DNA of 64,000 nt from Bagarius yarrelli (Eukaryota; Chordata; Actinopteri; Siluriformes; Sisoridae), in contig VCAZ01000102.1 in assembly GCA_005784505.1 (NCBI GenBank), positions 62,001 through 126,000 of the forward strand, given 5' to 3'. Every line of letters begins with the position of its first letter. Position 1 is the first letter of the stretch. Both the position numbers and the translations under genes were made by a program. Below, piece after piece: positions 25,701 through 38,737 of this stretch. Under the pieces are notes generated by a model. The model saw nothing but the letters and a program-made list of their open reading frames with translations, had not been told where the DNA came from and did not search any database.

Positions 25701-28700
25701 AAATAGGGGAAAATTTTATAATCCTAGTATGACAGCAGATAATTTCACTTTAGGAAAATCAATCTGTTCGTGACTGTGAATTTATTTTACTTGCTTAGGT
25801 GCAAAAGATGAAGGGTGGGCAAAAGCAGGACAACACCACAAACAGGAATGGTTTTACAGGCAATTAGGCTTTTTTGCACATGACATCATTGCTGTTTTGC
25901 AAGACGCCGCTGGTGGGCAGGAAGTAATTTTTCTCTATAAGAATTACTAACAGTAACTGAAAAAGCCTATGTTTCTCAAACTGAAAAAAAATAAAGATCA
26001 AAGCTCAAACTGGGGAAATTTTTAAGAAATTTACTAAAAAACAAGAAAATAAAGGTAACTAAAAACCTGCATCTGCAGTGAGAACGAGCAGATTCAGTTA
26101 ATGCTTTTGTGTGCAGTGGCCACCATGTCAAATTTAAGTTAATGCATGCATTTAGGATTGATTTTTAAAGTAATGTTACTTGTTTAAAAATCACTCAATG
26201 GCCTATAAGACTTAAATACATTTCAGATATGGCCACTAAATACACCACAACCAATCAGATCAAGTCAGTTATATTTACATTTACAGCCTTTGACAGATGC
26301 CCTTATCCAGAGCGACTTACATTTACCTCTTTTTTAAATTAGAGGTTAAGGGCCTTGCTCAGGGTCCCAAGAGTAGCAACTTGGTGGTGCTTAAAATCGA
26401 ACCCTTCTAATCTTCTAATTTAATCTGTAGTCCAACACCTTAACCACTGCGTTAACACTTTCAGTTAGACATACCAAGGGTTTACTCTAAACAAGGGGAA
26501 TCTGCTTTCAGCTATTATACAGCCCGCAGTTGGAACCAGCTACCAGAAAAGATCAGATCTGTTAAATCAGTAGCCATCTTTAAATCCAGACTTAAAACAC
26601 AGATATTTAGTTTTGCATTTACTGAATAAGCACTGTGATACATCCAACTGACTGTTATTTTATATTCTTAACTGTTTTCATACATCTCTGTATTTATTTC
26701 TTTACAATCTCTATTAATTCCCACTGCGTATGAAATGTGCTATTTAAATAAACCTGCCCTGCCCAACACCAGTTCCAGGTTACTGTCCGGCACTGCATAT
26801 ATTTCTGGCTCATATATTCGGTGCATTGCTACACTATTATATGTTTCAGCATTATTATATTTTAAACAACAGATACTATACGCAACAGCACGGTAAATTT
26901 AACAGTTATAAAAACACAGCCAACCGTAAATAACTTAACCTACCATGGAATTACAATAAGATGCTTGATTTCTGGATTTAATTTTGTGATAATCTGTGCC
27001 TTTAGTAATGTTTTGGCAGAGCTTTGAGAGTAATTATCATAATAAAGTTAACAACCATAATGCTAAAATCGAGAGGATGCTTGTTGCTAGGTTAATCGTC
27101 AGGACGAAACAGAAATGCTACACATGCAGGCAAGAAACTAACGGTTGTTATTATTGAGCTGCTTGGTATCAAGGCCATTGACCCATCAACTGCCAAAAGA
27201 ACTGTGAGCATCCATGAAATTTTTACAGAGTAACAGGCTTTCAAACAATGGCCAAAATGCTAAACATTCACTCTATTGTTAAACTTTGCAAATAATTCAC
27301 AAATCCCAGATGTTCTGAACTGTAGTGCAGTTAACTATAATCCCCACTTAGGATATTGCACATCCTGCCATGTGACTATTACATATACACACATTGAGAT
27401 GTCCATGCTAAAGCTTGTCTGATTTCGTTGTGGCTTTGACCACTTCCTGTCAGAGTTTTTACCAGTTCCCAAGCCTTGTTTTGTTAGTGTAGGAAATTAC
27501 TCACTGACCCCTATCTGGTCTCACTGCCTTTCTTTGTTAATTGCCTGGGTCGTGCCATTATAAAAGCAATATTCCTGCCGTTTAAAATGGTCCAAATATT
27601 GCTTAAATGGTGTAGTAGTCAGTTTAATAACTACTTTTACACAAAGAGAGGGTTTGTAGGTTGGGACACCTGTAGAAATTGTTAGCAACTTTTAAATGCT
27701 GAAGCTTAATTTCCTTTTTTTCCCCAAACAGGTTAAAACAGGTTTACCCACAAATAAACTTTTATTTAGTTCCTACAGGATTTCAAGGCTTTTTTGTGAT
27801 TGTTGCAAGTTAGAATTACTGATTTCACTGCAGATTTTCTTTAAAAAAAAAATACAAAGCATGTTGCAACATTTTGAGGTGTTTTGTTGCAATAAAATTG
27901 CTGGATTATGTGCAAATTGCACTGCCAAAATGTCCTCCGCTTTTGTGAAAATCTGTGGGAAAATGTTTTGTACAGTATCTCGTGGTAATTTTGGTTGGTA
28001 CTCTTAGCCAACAAAACCATCCTTAGTTCTAAAAGTAAATATATTAACAAACTTTATATCCTTAACAGTTGACTATTGTCGTTACATACAACTCAGAACC
28101 AGCTTTTTTTTTTTTTCAAACAAAAGCATGTACGTAATATAACAAGCACTATGTATGTATGTTCACATCCCCTTAACCACCAAACCCGCTGCCAGAACCC
28201 AAAAACTGCACACAATACTACTTAGTTATTAATACTCCGAAAAGAAATGAGGACATCACATTCTCTCAAAACTATAGTAGGTGGACATGTTTTTGCCAAG
28301 TAGGATGTGATTTTGATCAACATTATTAACCAATCATAACCACCTGATGTCATCAGTGTGTGTCAACCAAACCCGCCTCAATTCTTTTTTAATCTTTTCC
28401 TTCTTGGGAACTAAAATGTAACAATACAAAAAAAAAGGATTGGTCGACCCACACTGATAACATCAGATGATTATTGGTTGAATAAAATGCTGATCCAGAA
28501 TCACATCCTTCTTGGGAAAAATCACGTCTATCAATTATCATACTGCATAGTCTGTGTATGGTATGCCCCACTGCTACTAGATTTTCTTGCAAGTTCTACA
28601 GGATCTCTTGTAAATCAATTATGTATATGCACATCACGTCCCAATGCTTTAAACTTTTTAGTTGAGGACAGTAAGTGTAAGAACTGGTAGTTTGGGCTGT

Positions 28701-31700
28701 CTAAAGGGATTATAGTTATAAATAAGTCTAGTTTAAATAAGTCTCTTGTGCCCACGCTACAGGCGATAACCCTAATACCCCAGGAAACAAGCCAGAAGGC
28801 TATCTTGACAAAACACATTTCACTGCTGTCTTACACATGTTAGATGAACTTTAGGTCTTAGCACAGTACAAGCCTGGGGCTGCTGCCTACAATGATGTAA
28901 ATCATAAACCACATGTTCAATGTAATATCCCGAATTTTACTTGTTCTATTTAGTTGAAATCAATCGAATTTATTCCTTCAACCCTAGTGCAAATCCTACA
29001 GAAATTAAAGAGTTATTTGCAGGTTGTATAATTAGCATCAGAATAATACAGAGACATTCTCTAGATTAGCATTTCTGAATATGTTAGCAATGTTAGAAAA
29101 AAACAAATAAGATGTGAGAAAAGATAAGAATGATATGTACTGGCTTTAGAGGAAGTGCAAAGTAAGATGTGTAAATCAGTTAACACAAAAAAAATTTCAA
29201 GAGAGGATGTGAAACCTGACGTCAGAATACTAAATAAATGTGGGAGAGAGTGCAAATGAATAAATAGTATTGACTGTGGGTTCCTTAGCAGTGAGTTTCC
29301 TGGTAACTGTTGGGCATCTGCACCGATTTATCTGTCAAGCTTCTATCTAATTTAAGAGATTGACATCTTAAAAAAATTGTAAATTAAAGTTGATTAGGTT
29401 TGCAATCTTGCCTTGCTGGTCAAACTCTATGCTGTTGCAGTCAGACAGGTTAAGACTCCATGGGCAGTAGAACACAGATCCTCCCTCTTTGATGTTCGGC
29501 TGGCTGGTATTAGCTTTTGGTGCTCCAACTATGATACTTGCATCTCTGAAAAACAAAAGCTTGATCATTTATATGGCTGTAAAAGTTTTAAGCAACAACA
29601 ATCAAGCATAAAAAAAATTAAGAAAAATCTTATAGTATTCTACAACCCCTGGAGAACGTTTATCTTTTTTTACTTTATAGCAAAATATCTAATCACAGAT
29701 GTGACAAAAACAGATGTTGATCAATAGCTTAAATGTCTAGCTTTGTGATGCATAAAAAACATTTTTACATGTATTTTTCTAAATCAGGTAAATGAAAAAT
29801 TATGTACTGGGCAACATATAATTATGTATATGGTTGCCCCAGGCTTTTATGATGGCCCGATTATTTAACGCAGAGACTTCACTAATGTACAACATTAATT
29901 ACAAACAGACTGATTGTCCACACTTTTAGCAGTGGACAGATCAGCTTTAACCTCATTATTGACCTTTTTTTATTTCCACCATAAATTCTAAGTGTGATTA
30001 AGATCCAGACTGTTTACTGGCCGGGGCATTTAGTTGATATGACATTCCTAAAGTAAAACTTTAACACTCTTTGCTCTGCAGCAAAAAGCATTGGCATAAA
30101 AAAAAAAAATACAAAATCATAACGAAACCTATTTTTTACGGTTAGAATGAGAAAAGGCTCTATAATTTCAATGTACACCTGTGCACTAAATGATAAGGTG
30201 ATACTTATTATCTCATCTGGTTCCTACTGCCCTCCTAAGGAAGTCATCTTCAAATGTTTTAACCAAACAGCACCAGACATAAGTTTCAGCATCATCTCCT
30301 TGGGCAAGTTTTCTATCCCAACGCATCGGCTGCTTTGGTCTGGCTTATACTTGCATTTTAGAGAAAGCTGACTAGAAGCAACCAACAACAACTTTTTGCA
30401 GGAATTTTATGATCCTTACCGGTGAAGTCATACTTCCTTTTAATTACCCTTTCAGTTAAGTTCAACAGCTTGATTTTGACTGCGAACTAATTAGCATTTT
30501 TATACTTATTCCAGGATTTGTTTTATTATGGGAAATTAAAAGCTGATTCCATAATATTTGCCTTAATATTAAGAAATTCTATCATTTCATTCCCAAATAT
30601 TCCCCAATAAGAAATTTTCCCAATGTGGGACGAATAAAGGTACACCTTATCTTTTCCTCTATCTGATTTGAAAAAAAGGTTTTCCAAAGCTAGAATGTTA
30701 AGCTATTAAACAAAGCATTTATGTGTCCGATCTGTGATTTGTTTACCTTTGAAGCAAAGTCAGGGTAAACTTGTTTACAGGTGTGGTGATACTATAATTT
30801 TTGCCAGACGTTGTAGAAAATGTATTTGTAGTAGTTAAAACACTGCCAAACATGATATAAGCTTATCAATTTCTGCTAAATGTTCTGGAAAAACAGCTTT
30901 TACGTTTAGGATGTTAAGAATAATGAAATAATAAGTACACAATAACCTTGAAAAAATTGGTAGGGCCATTAATATATGTAAAGACTTATTATTCAGCAAG
31001 ACATTTTTCTTACTGAATAAAATCACAAAATAACATTTTCAGTCAGACACATCTGAGGGTATTACATATAGCAAATAAAGTTTAAGATAATCCCACCAGC
31101 AAATTCATCTATTTTATCTTTAGCATATCTGTGAAACGGTAATACTTGATTTACAGGTTATATAGCAAAAAAATTGTAACTATAACCATTAGATCACAAC
31201 AGCAAGTTTTTCCTTAATAAACCACAGTCCAGTTGTTACAGTCTGTAACCTTACTCCTGTTTTTCCAACACCATTAAGTTCAATCCATTTGGGCATGTGA
31301 AAGGGGTCAGGAGCACAGCAGGGTTTAGGGGGATGGGGGAAGCCTACAGGAAGAAAACACCCTTTCCTGTCCCCTAGTGTAGCGTGACTGGGGGTAACCT
31401 CGTAAAGCGTATACAAACCGAGTAAACCAGCAAAGATGAGACTTCTGGAAAAGAAGGTAGGTAGGGTAGATTAGTGAGTGACTGAGTGAGTGAGTGAAAA
31501 AGAAAGAAATCCCAACTCACAGCATGTGACGTTAAAGCTAACAAAGAAAGGTGCAAAAATATACTTACTCAATTACTACAATTTAATTCATGACCTAGCG
31601 ATTACTTCTAAAACTATGCGTTTGGAAACAGACCCCTTATCCGAACGCTTACCCCTTTACTTTAATAGAATAAAAATGCTTATTTAAAACTGGAGAACCA

Positions 31701-34700
31701 GTTTATACTCTATAAAACAGTACAATCACTTTAAGAGAAACAAAACAGGAAAAACAACAGAATGTATCTGTCGAGTGTTGTAGACGCAACACTCAAACCC
31801 ACAGACACAAACACGCACACAATAGTTGATAGCAATCTCAAAGAATTGCAAATAAGCACTAATTAGCATGTAATGGCTCTTTATCAGCTAGCCTAAACTG
31901 CATTTTCTTCCTGCTGAATTCTTGAACGTTGGCCTAATGTTATCATAGTAATAACAGCTTGATTGCTTTGAGTTAAAGAATGCAAGTTGTGGAAAATACC
32001 CTACTTTAAGTAAGTCAGCCTCCAGTGGAGTAAAGTGACTTTAGAGGAGATACGGGGTTAAAATTACAGAGTGCTTTACCGGAAACTACTATCTCTGTTC
32101 TGGGAAAAAAAAAAATCAAATAGAAAGATAACATGTAGAAAAAAGTCTTACTGGGACATCTTCTCCACTGAAAGGTGAAGAGAGAGACTGAAACCTGAAA
32201 TAAAAGCACATTAGTGTCTATGACTAGGTGTACACAAACAAAGCGCTGACGTGAGGGAAAACACCACCGGAGCTTTGGTAGCTAAAAAAAAAAAGCTAGC
32301 AGTATGCTAAACAGATGACAAACACTAAACACCCCCATGTGTGGCTTTGCTAGTAAAATGAATATGATTAAAACAATTTACTGCCATGTTAAAAGGCGTG
32401 TGAAAAGTTCCTGACGTGACAACCTCCACACCTTTATATAGATGGAAAATAAATCTAGTGCCAAATGGTCCCTTACTTTAAATTCAACAGCCTAAAACAA
32501 TCCCCAATTCATCACCATACATTATTCCAGGTGTAAATTTAATGTAACTTAAGAACGGCTTTAATTATGTGCAACCTGTTGGCAAACAACAATTAGTGTT
32601 TAGAATAGGCTACCGGCCTCCAAATACAACATGACCCGAAAATGTATATTAATTACAAGTGACTTCCTTTTTTTATACAATAAACATAGGCTACTTCTAG
32701 AAACTTGCATGCAAAACACATATTTAAGGTTGAATGTTTTAACACCATAACTATCTAATATCAGTATATGGTACAAGGCTATGAAATGAAAAAAAAAAAA
32801 AACGACATAAAATTATAAACTGCATGCCAGCCAAAGCACTGAAAAAATGTACTTTCCTTTAGAACTTTAAACCTTCTAGTGCAGAATGATTGTATAAAAA
32901 AAAAACGAATGCAAATTCACACTACAGGCAAATGTGGCCCAGATGTGTTTTTCTCATGACAGTGTAAACGGGATAAACCACATGGAATCTGATCTTTTCA
33001 AATCCGATTTGTTCCACTTCCATACAAGGTATTAAATCCGACACAAATCAGATGTTTTGCAATGCGACCTCAGTGTTGTTGGATCGATTTTTGAACTACA
33101 CCTATTGCCCTTTTCCTCATCCTTCTTTTCCTCCTCAGTAACTGATCATTAATTTGCGGTCATCCACTGCACATCACCTCATAAATATAAGCACCCAACA
33201 CGTAAATTTTGCCTCAGTGTATCCCGTGTTTATTTTTCCGTATAAGAGGGTGCTCCGTAAGACATAGATTTTGTTCTTTTGCACATGCGGTTCAGTTTAG
33301 GGCCATAACCCATTCACTCTGGAAATCTGATGTTGGCCATCATTTAAAAAAAATACAAAAAAAAACAAAAGCTAAAAGCTGATCTAAGCAAAAATCTGGA
33401 TTGAGCACTAAGTGTGACTGTAGCCCAACTTATCTGTAGCTAATAAATGGGATGACAGGTACAGCAAGTAACAAGCTTAAGGAGTCATAAACTATCTCGG
33501 TGTTTTTAATTTTGTACTATACTCCAAGGTCCTTATAATGTTATCACGATTTTTACATCAAAAAATATTAGAATTTAGAAGTAATAGTCAATTCTCTGTC
33601 TTGTTTTTGACCAACAACACCCTGAATACAGTAATACATTCAGATCAAATATAGTCAACAGACTCTGTATAGCATCCTCTTGCAACGAACAAATGACCAA
33701 GCTTTCACGGACACCGTCTGGAACGTTCTTTAAAATAAAGCTAATCGCCTGTTTCCTATCGTTGGGATCCTATAGAAGGGAATGCAAAGACTGTGTTTGT
33801 TCTCAGCCATTTCTGCTTCGGTCATTTACCCAGCTTATGTGTGCACGAACCAGTGGACGGTGCTGAATAGACAGTGATGTCAAAGCAGGCATATAATCTT
33901 CTGCCGAGACAGCGCTCATCCACACTATAACGCTATAAAGTAGAACATTCCAGAACCCGTCATTTTGCCTGACTGTAGAAGAGCATAGTCTGTTAGTGTT
34001 TCTCAGTAATACTGATTTTATTATTTTTCTATATTAGGTCTAATAAAACATACATAAGTGATGCTACAGACATTTAATTCCAATTTAAAACTGGAAATAG
34101 CTCAATTTAAAAAAGCCTTATGAGATGTTCCTCCTCTAGTGGTCGAATATCCTTTTAATTACTTTTATTAATGCTAAAATAAAGCAGACACATCCTGATA
34201 GTAATCTAAGATGGCAGTGCATCTTGTTCAGATTCCAGCCAGGCAATTTCAATAGATTTAGCGTTAAAAAAAACCCTAATAAAAGTGTTGTTTGCTCAAT
34301 GGTGCTTTCCAGAAATCATTGACTAAATGATAACGATAAAGGAAGTTAACCAGAAAACCAGCGACAGACAACTGCATGGCACGTTTAAACAGCTGGCTTG
34401 GTTTCCACCATGACATTATAATACATAAACTGGGTTAAAAAGTACAGTTTTACCTTTGTATTACTCACTGAAACGGGAGGTTCTGATTTACTTTCAAATA
34501 AGTAAAACTAAGCATTTCAAACATGATGAACTTCATAATGTCTGTGCACCAGCCAGTGTTTTTGTGCCCGGAGGTCTGATTGAGTACTTAAGAAAGACAA
34601 TTTGGCAAGCCGTGTCTCTGCACATGTGTCTTTTACTCAAGGAGAAAGTACAGTTCAGGAGCCTATTAATCAAACCTGCCGTTCCAAGCAGGCAGTAAAA

Positions 34701-37700
34701 CAGACTCAACAGTATGGAAAAACCTACCCTATACTGCTTTAACCTCCGAGCAAGCTTATCGCATTAACCCTTAAAACTAAATACTGTTGTGTTTGCACAG
34801 ATCTTCCCCTAATTGTATAGCAAGCTGCTAACTGAACAATGGATGCTAATGTGAAAACATTAACAGGAAATAAAATGAGTGCACACATTAAAAATGTAGC
34901 AAAGAAAGCTTTCTAAAACAGAGACCACTTTTCAAAAGAGTCTACTGTCCACCACAAAGGCTTTTATTGTACAGGAAGCCGGGTACAAAAAGAAAAAGCT
35001 TGGTAGACAATATACTCTTATCCAGATGGACTTGTGACAGAATATTGAATACTAAGCGATGTAAAAATCAGCGAAAGAGCTTAGCTTACACAAGTCACAC
35101 AGTAGGATCTCAGTTGTCATAATGTCATCCTATACGAAAGTTATAACGCATTAAAAACAGATGCACACAGGAAGATTTGTGCGACATTTTACGTCATCAA
35201 TCTCTGACACGCTTTGTTATCCGAGTTATTTTGCTAAATGGTAGATAGAAGCAAACAAGAACATTAAAAAAGTCTGTAGCAGTATTTTCTGCCCATGATT
35301 TACTTCAATCAGTTTAATTTGCTTTTGCACTGTCGCCCGGACTCATTTTCTCCCAGTGGCTTGAAGTTGTAGCGCTTATTCAGGTTTGGCGCTTCTTTTT
35401 TTGTCCTCGGCGCTTGTATTAGTTCTTGGTTCGCCGTCGTAGGAAAAGTTACCATAAGATTTTAGCCTGATTTGCTTGACGTAGGGTCGTAAGGGCTCTC
35501 TAGCAAAGAATCTTTTTATCTCGCGTAGTGTGTAGTAGTAGATGCACAACCACCAATCTGTGACGCTTCACAAGATCAATAAAGAATGTCTAGCATGTTT
35601 ATTATTTTTTCTGTCGTACATGACGGGTTCGGTCACATGGGTGAATCACTTCCTTGCACAGCAAATTCTTCGGGAAACAATAGGGATGACTATGCTGCTA
35701 GTTGGACTAGGTGGGGTTTTTTAAGAATGTATCCATAAAAGGTTACCAAGTCTATTCTGAAAGTTCCATTGTAATTTTAATTTCAAGTTTATGAGCACAA
35801 GGCTGCTTTGTTTTTAAAACACCTCGCATTGTACAAAATGACTGGTCGGAAAGCAACGTGTAGTCTAGCACGTTTGCTAGACACGAGTTCATCTAGTCAA
35901 AATTGCTAACATAGTGACCGCCGTAACCGACAAAAACAAATCATTTAGTGTGAACAGGGCTTAAGTGTAAAAAATCTTCTGAAACTGCCAGAAGTTCATT
36001 GTAACAGCCGTTACTCGACTATCGGTGAACGTGCCAAACTAGCGATCAAACAGCTAATTTTAGCGCACGATTATAGAAATCCTTTACGATTACTTTAGCT
36101 ACACCTTTAGACTGACCGTGGATGGTCTGGAATACAATAGCGGCTTTTATTAGTCAAACGGGTGTCTGATTGATATGTATAGCAACCAACCACAGGTTGT
36201 TTTGTGCCAATTCGTATTTAGAGGTGTAAAAATGTAAATTAGATACCCCCAACCCAAAAAAAACATCAACATGCACTTACAAAACTTTTGTTCATTTTGA
36301 AAAGTCTGACAAAACACATTCAGCCATTTAGCTTGGGGTTCATTTGGAAATTTTAGCTGTTTTGTGGAATGCTTCCATTTAGCCTTCATAGCCCAGAATG
36401 TAAGAGAAAGCAGTAATTTTTCTGCAGCAAATTTAATCTGTTGGCAACTTTGTTGTTTTTCTTCTTTTCATACATCTTTGAGAGATCCTTTACGGTGAGG
36501 TCACTGTAGATCTTCAGGGTTTCTTTTTAATTTGTTGATGATGAGATTTACAGTTTTTTACAATACATGTAATGTTTCTAAAAAAAAAATTTATACCCCT
36601 TCCCTGATCAACATCTTACAAGCGCTCTTTAGATTCTGGCTTTAATAGTCAGAGGAAACCAAGTCACATGTCCAACAATAGAAGCACATTTTATTAGCAG
36701 CCAGTTTATTAAAAGCTTTCACACAGAGGATGGAAAATTCATGGATGACAAAAGCTGACATTTTAACATGCGTGTGTGGATTTTGATAATTAAACATTAC
36801 ATTGTGCATTGATAGACACTGTAGAATTAAGTATGCCCTGGTATGGAAATTAGGACTGAAACATATACTGAATGTTTAAAAATTCAAAACAATTTGCCTG
36901 TAAAAAGTTTGAAGTTATAATATGTGATTGTTTTAAAGACATTTTTTGTTCTGCTGGTTGAAAGTCTAATTACATAAAAATAGCAGTCATTATGTGGCCT
37001 AAGAGTATTTTTAAGAATTCCGTGGAAGGCATAGTACCAAGAAATGTTAGTCCTTAAAAAAATGTTTGATCCAAACGTTATGATAGGCTTTCCTACCTGT
37101 CCGTCAACACATGTATGTGCATAAGGAAGGAAGCAAGAGTGAAAACACTGGAGTCTTCTACGGGGGTAGAAGGGTCTGAATGACATGGTTGCAATATGTT
37201 TGTGTAACTTTACGAAATGGCTAAACCGCAGCAGCATTGTATGAATGACACATGATGACATTTACATTTACTGCATTTGGCAGAGCGACTTACATCTTTC
37301 TCGTTTATACAACTGAGCAAGTCTGTGTTAGTACGCGTTCAGGAGGCGTGGGTATTGAATGGCGAGGGTGGGACGTACACTTTCCGTGCTATCAGGCTAC
37401 AGTTCAAATTTTCCATGCCGTCCGACTGCACCTTTAAGTTCAGATGAAGTAATGGTCGTAAGAGCAGCTGCTGCTTTTGCTGTGACTTCATAGCTCAAGA
37501 GAGCGAGAGAGAGGAGTGGGTGGGGGTTTGCAAGACCTAAAATATGGGAGTTGGCTGTGGGGTTTAAAAAATCATGTAAAATTGCATTAGCTGAGGGGAG
37601 AGAAAAGAAAAGCTTTCCCGAACATTCTGTCAGAGTGCTTATGGACCAACACACACACACACTTTTGTAATAAACTATCCCATTAAACTGAAATATTCAT

Positions 37701-38533
37701 TCACAATTCAAGCCCTCTAAAAGGTACAGTTGGCCGGGCAGAATGCAAAAACAGACAGACAAGTCCTGTCCGTATCACTGATCATTTACAACCACACTAG
37801 AGACCCGTGTAAGCGGATGAACTCGACTTTTTAGAAATTTCTTTTTTTTTTAAATTTAAAATCTGTTCTGATCATGAACAGATTGTTCACTTCTGGAAAC
37901 ATCTGGAAATGAATGCACCACCCTTTACTTTATGTTGTGGACAGTTACTGCAAATCCATCACTGCTCTCATTAATAATGTCCACCACCCCTAAAAAAGAT
38001 GTCCTGAAGTTGGAAAATTGTGATCTAAAGCTTCGACTTAGTCATTATAACAATGAGTCACACTGGCGCCGATGCATCACAAACTCTCATGCGAAAAGGA
38101 AGGACAGTTACTGAGATCTGCTTTATTTACAAGTTCCAGTCATCTCTCTATTGTTGCAGGAATTCTATTCTTCATCCGAGATTATTTTGTGAAAATGTGG
38201 TCTGTGCGCCCCCACCCCCCACCTCAACCTCACGGTATGAATTAGTAAGTACAATCAGGGGCAACTGAATTTCCCTTTTAAGAGCTGAATCCTTTTTTTT
38301 GGCTGTTGACGTCAAACCTTCCACTGTTCATGTACTAAGTATGGCTTAAAACCTGCACTAAATATGGTTTGCATACAGTCATTCGTCTTTACAGCTATTA
38401 ATGACCGAAACAGTGAAACTCTTAAGACTGGAAGTTTAAGATGGGGGGACTGTCTTTCGCTTCTATTAGCTTTTATATATTGAGATTGTAAAAAAAACCT
38501 CACTTTTGTGTGTCATATATACATATACACACA

Positions 38534-38597
<64 letters not shown>

Positions 38598-38695
38598 TAT
38601 ACACACACATACATGCATATATAGATATATATATATACACACATACATGCATATATAGATATATATATATTTATACACATACATGTATAGGTAGG

Positions 38696-38737
<42 letters not shown>

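Larger units (their letters stand above)
23760..29411 (-). other. itga5 intron 2 (GC-AG)
   Basis: 5.65 kb. Holds two family A SINE-like copies, a LINE reverse-transcriptase remnant near 26.5 kb, a GGGCC-type dispersed repeat near 25.03-25.20 kb and a fold-back element at 28290-28521. Its donor is GC rather than GT. Confidence 0.8.

Noticed and set aside
31189..31556. Two overlapping - strand frames in itga5 intron 1
   Set aside because: No recognised domain, no splice borders in phase with itga5, low-information composition.
38691..38737. Regular short repeats as a CRISPR array
   Set aside because: Uninterrupted 4-bp microsatellite in a vertebrate intron; no spacers.
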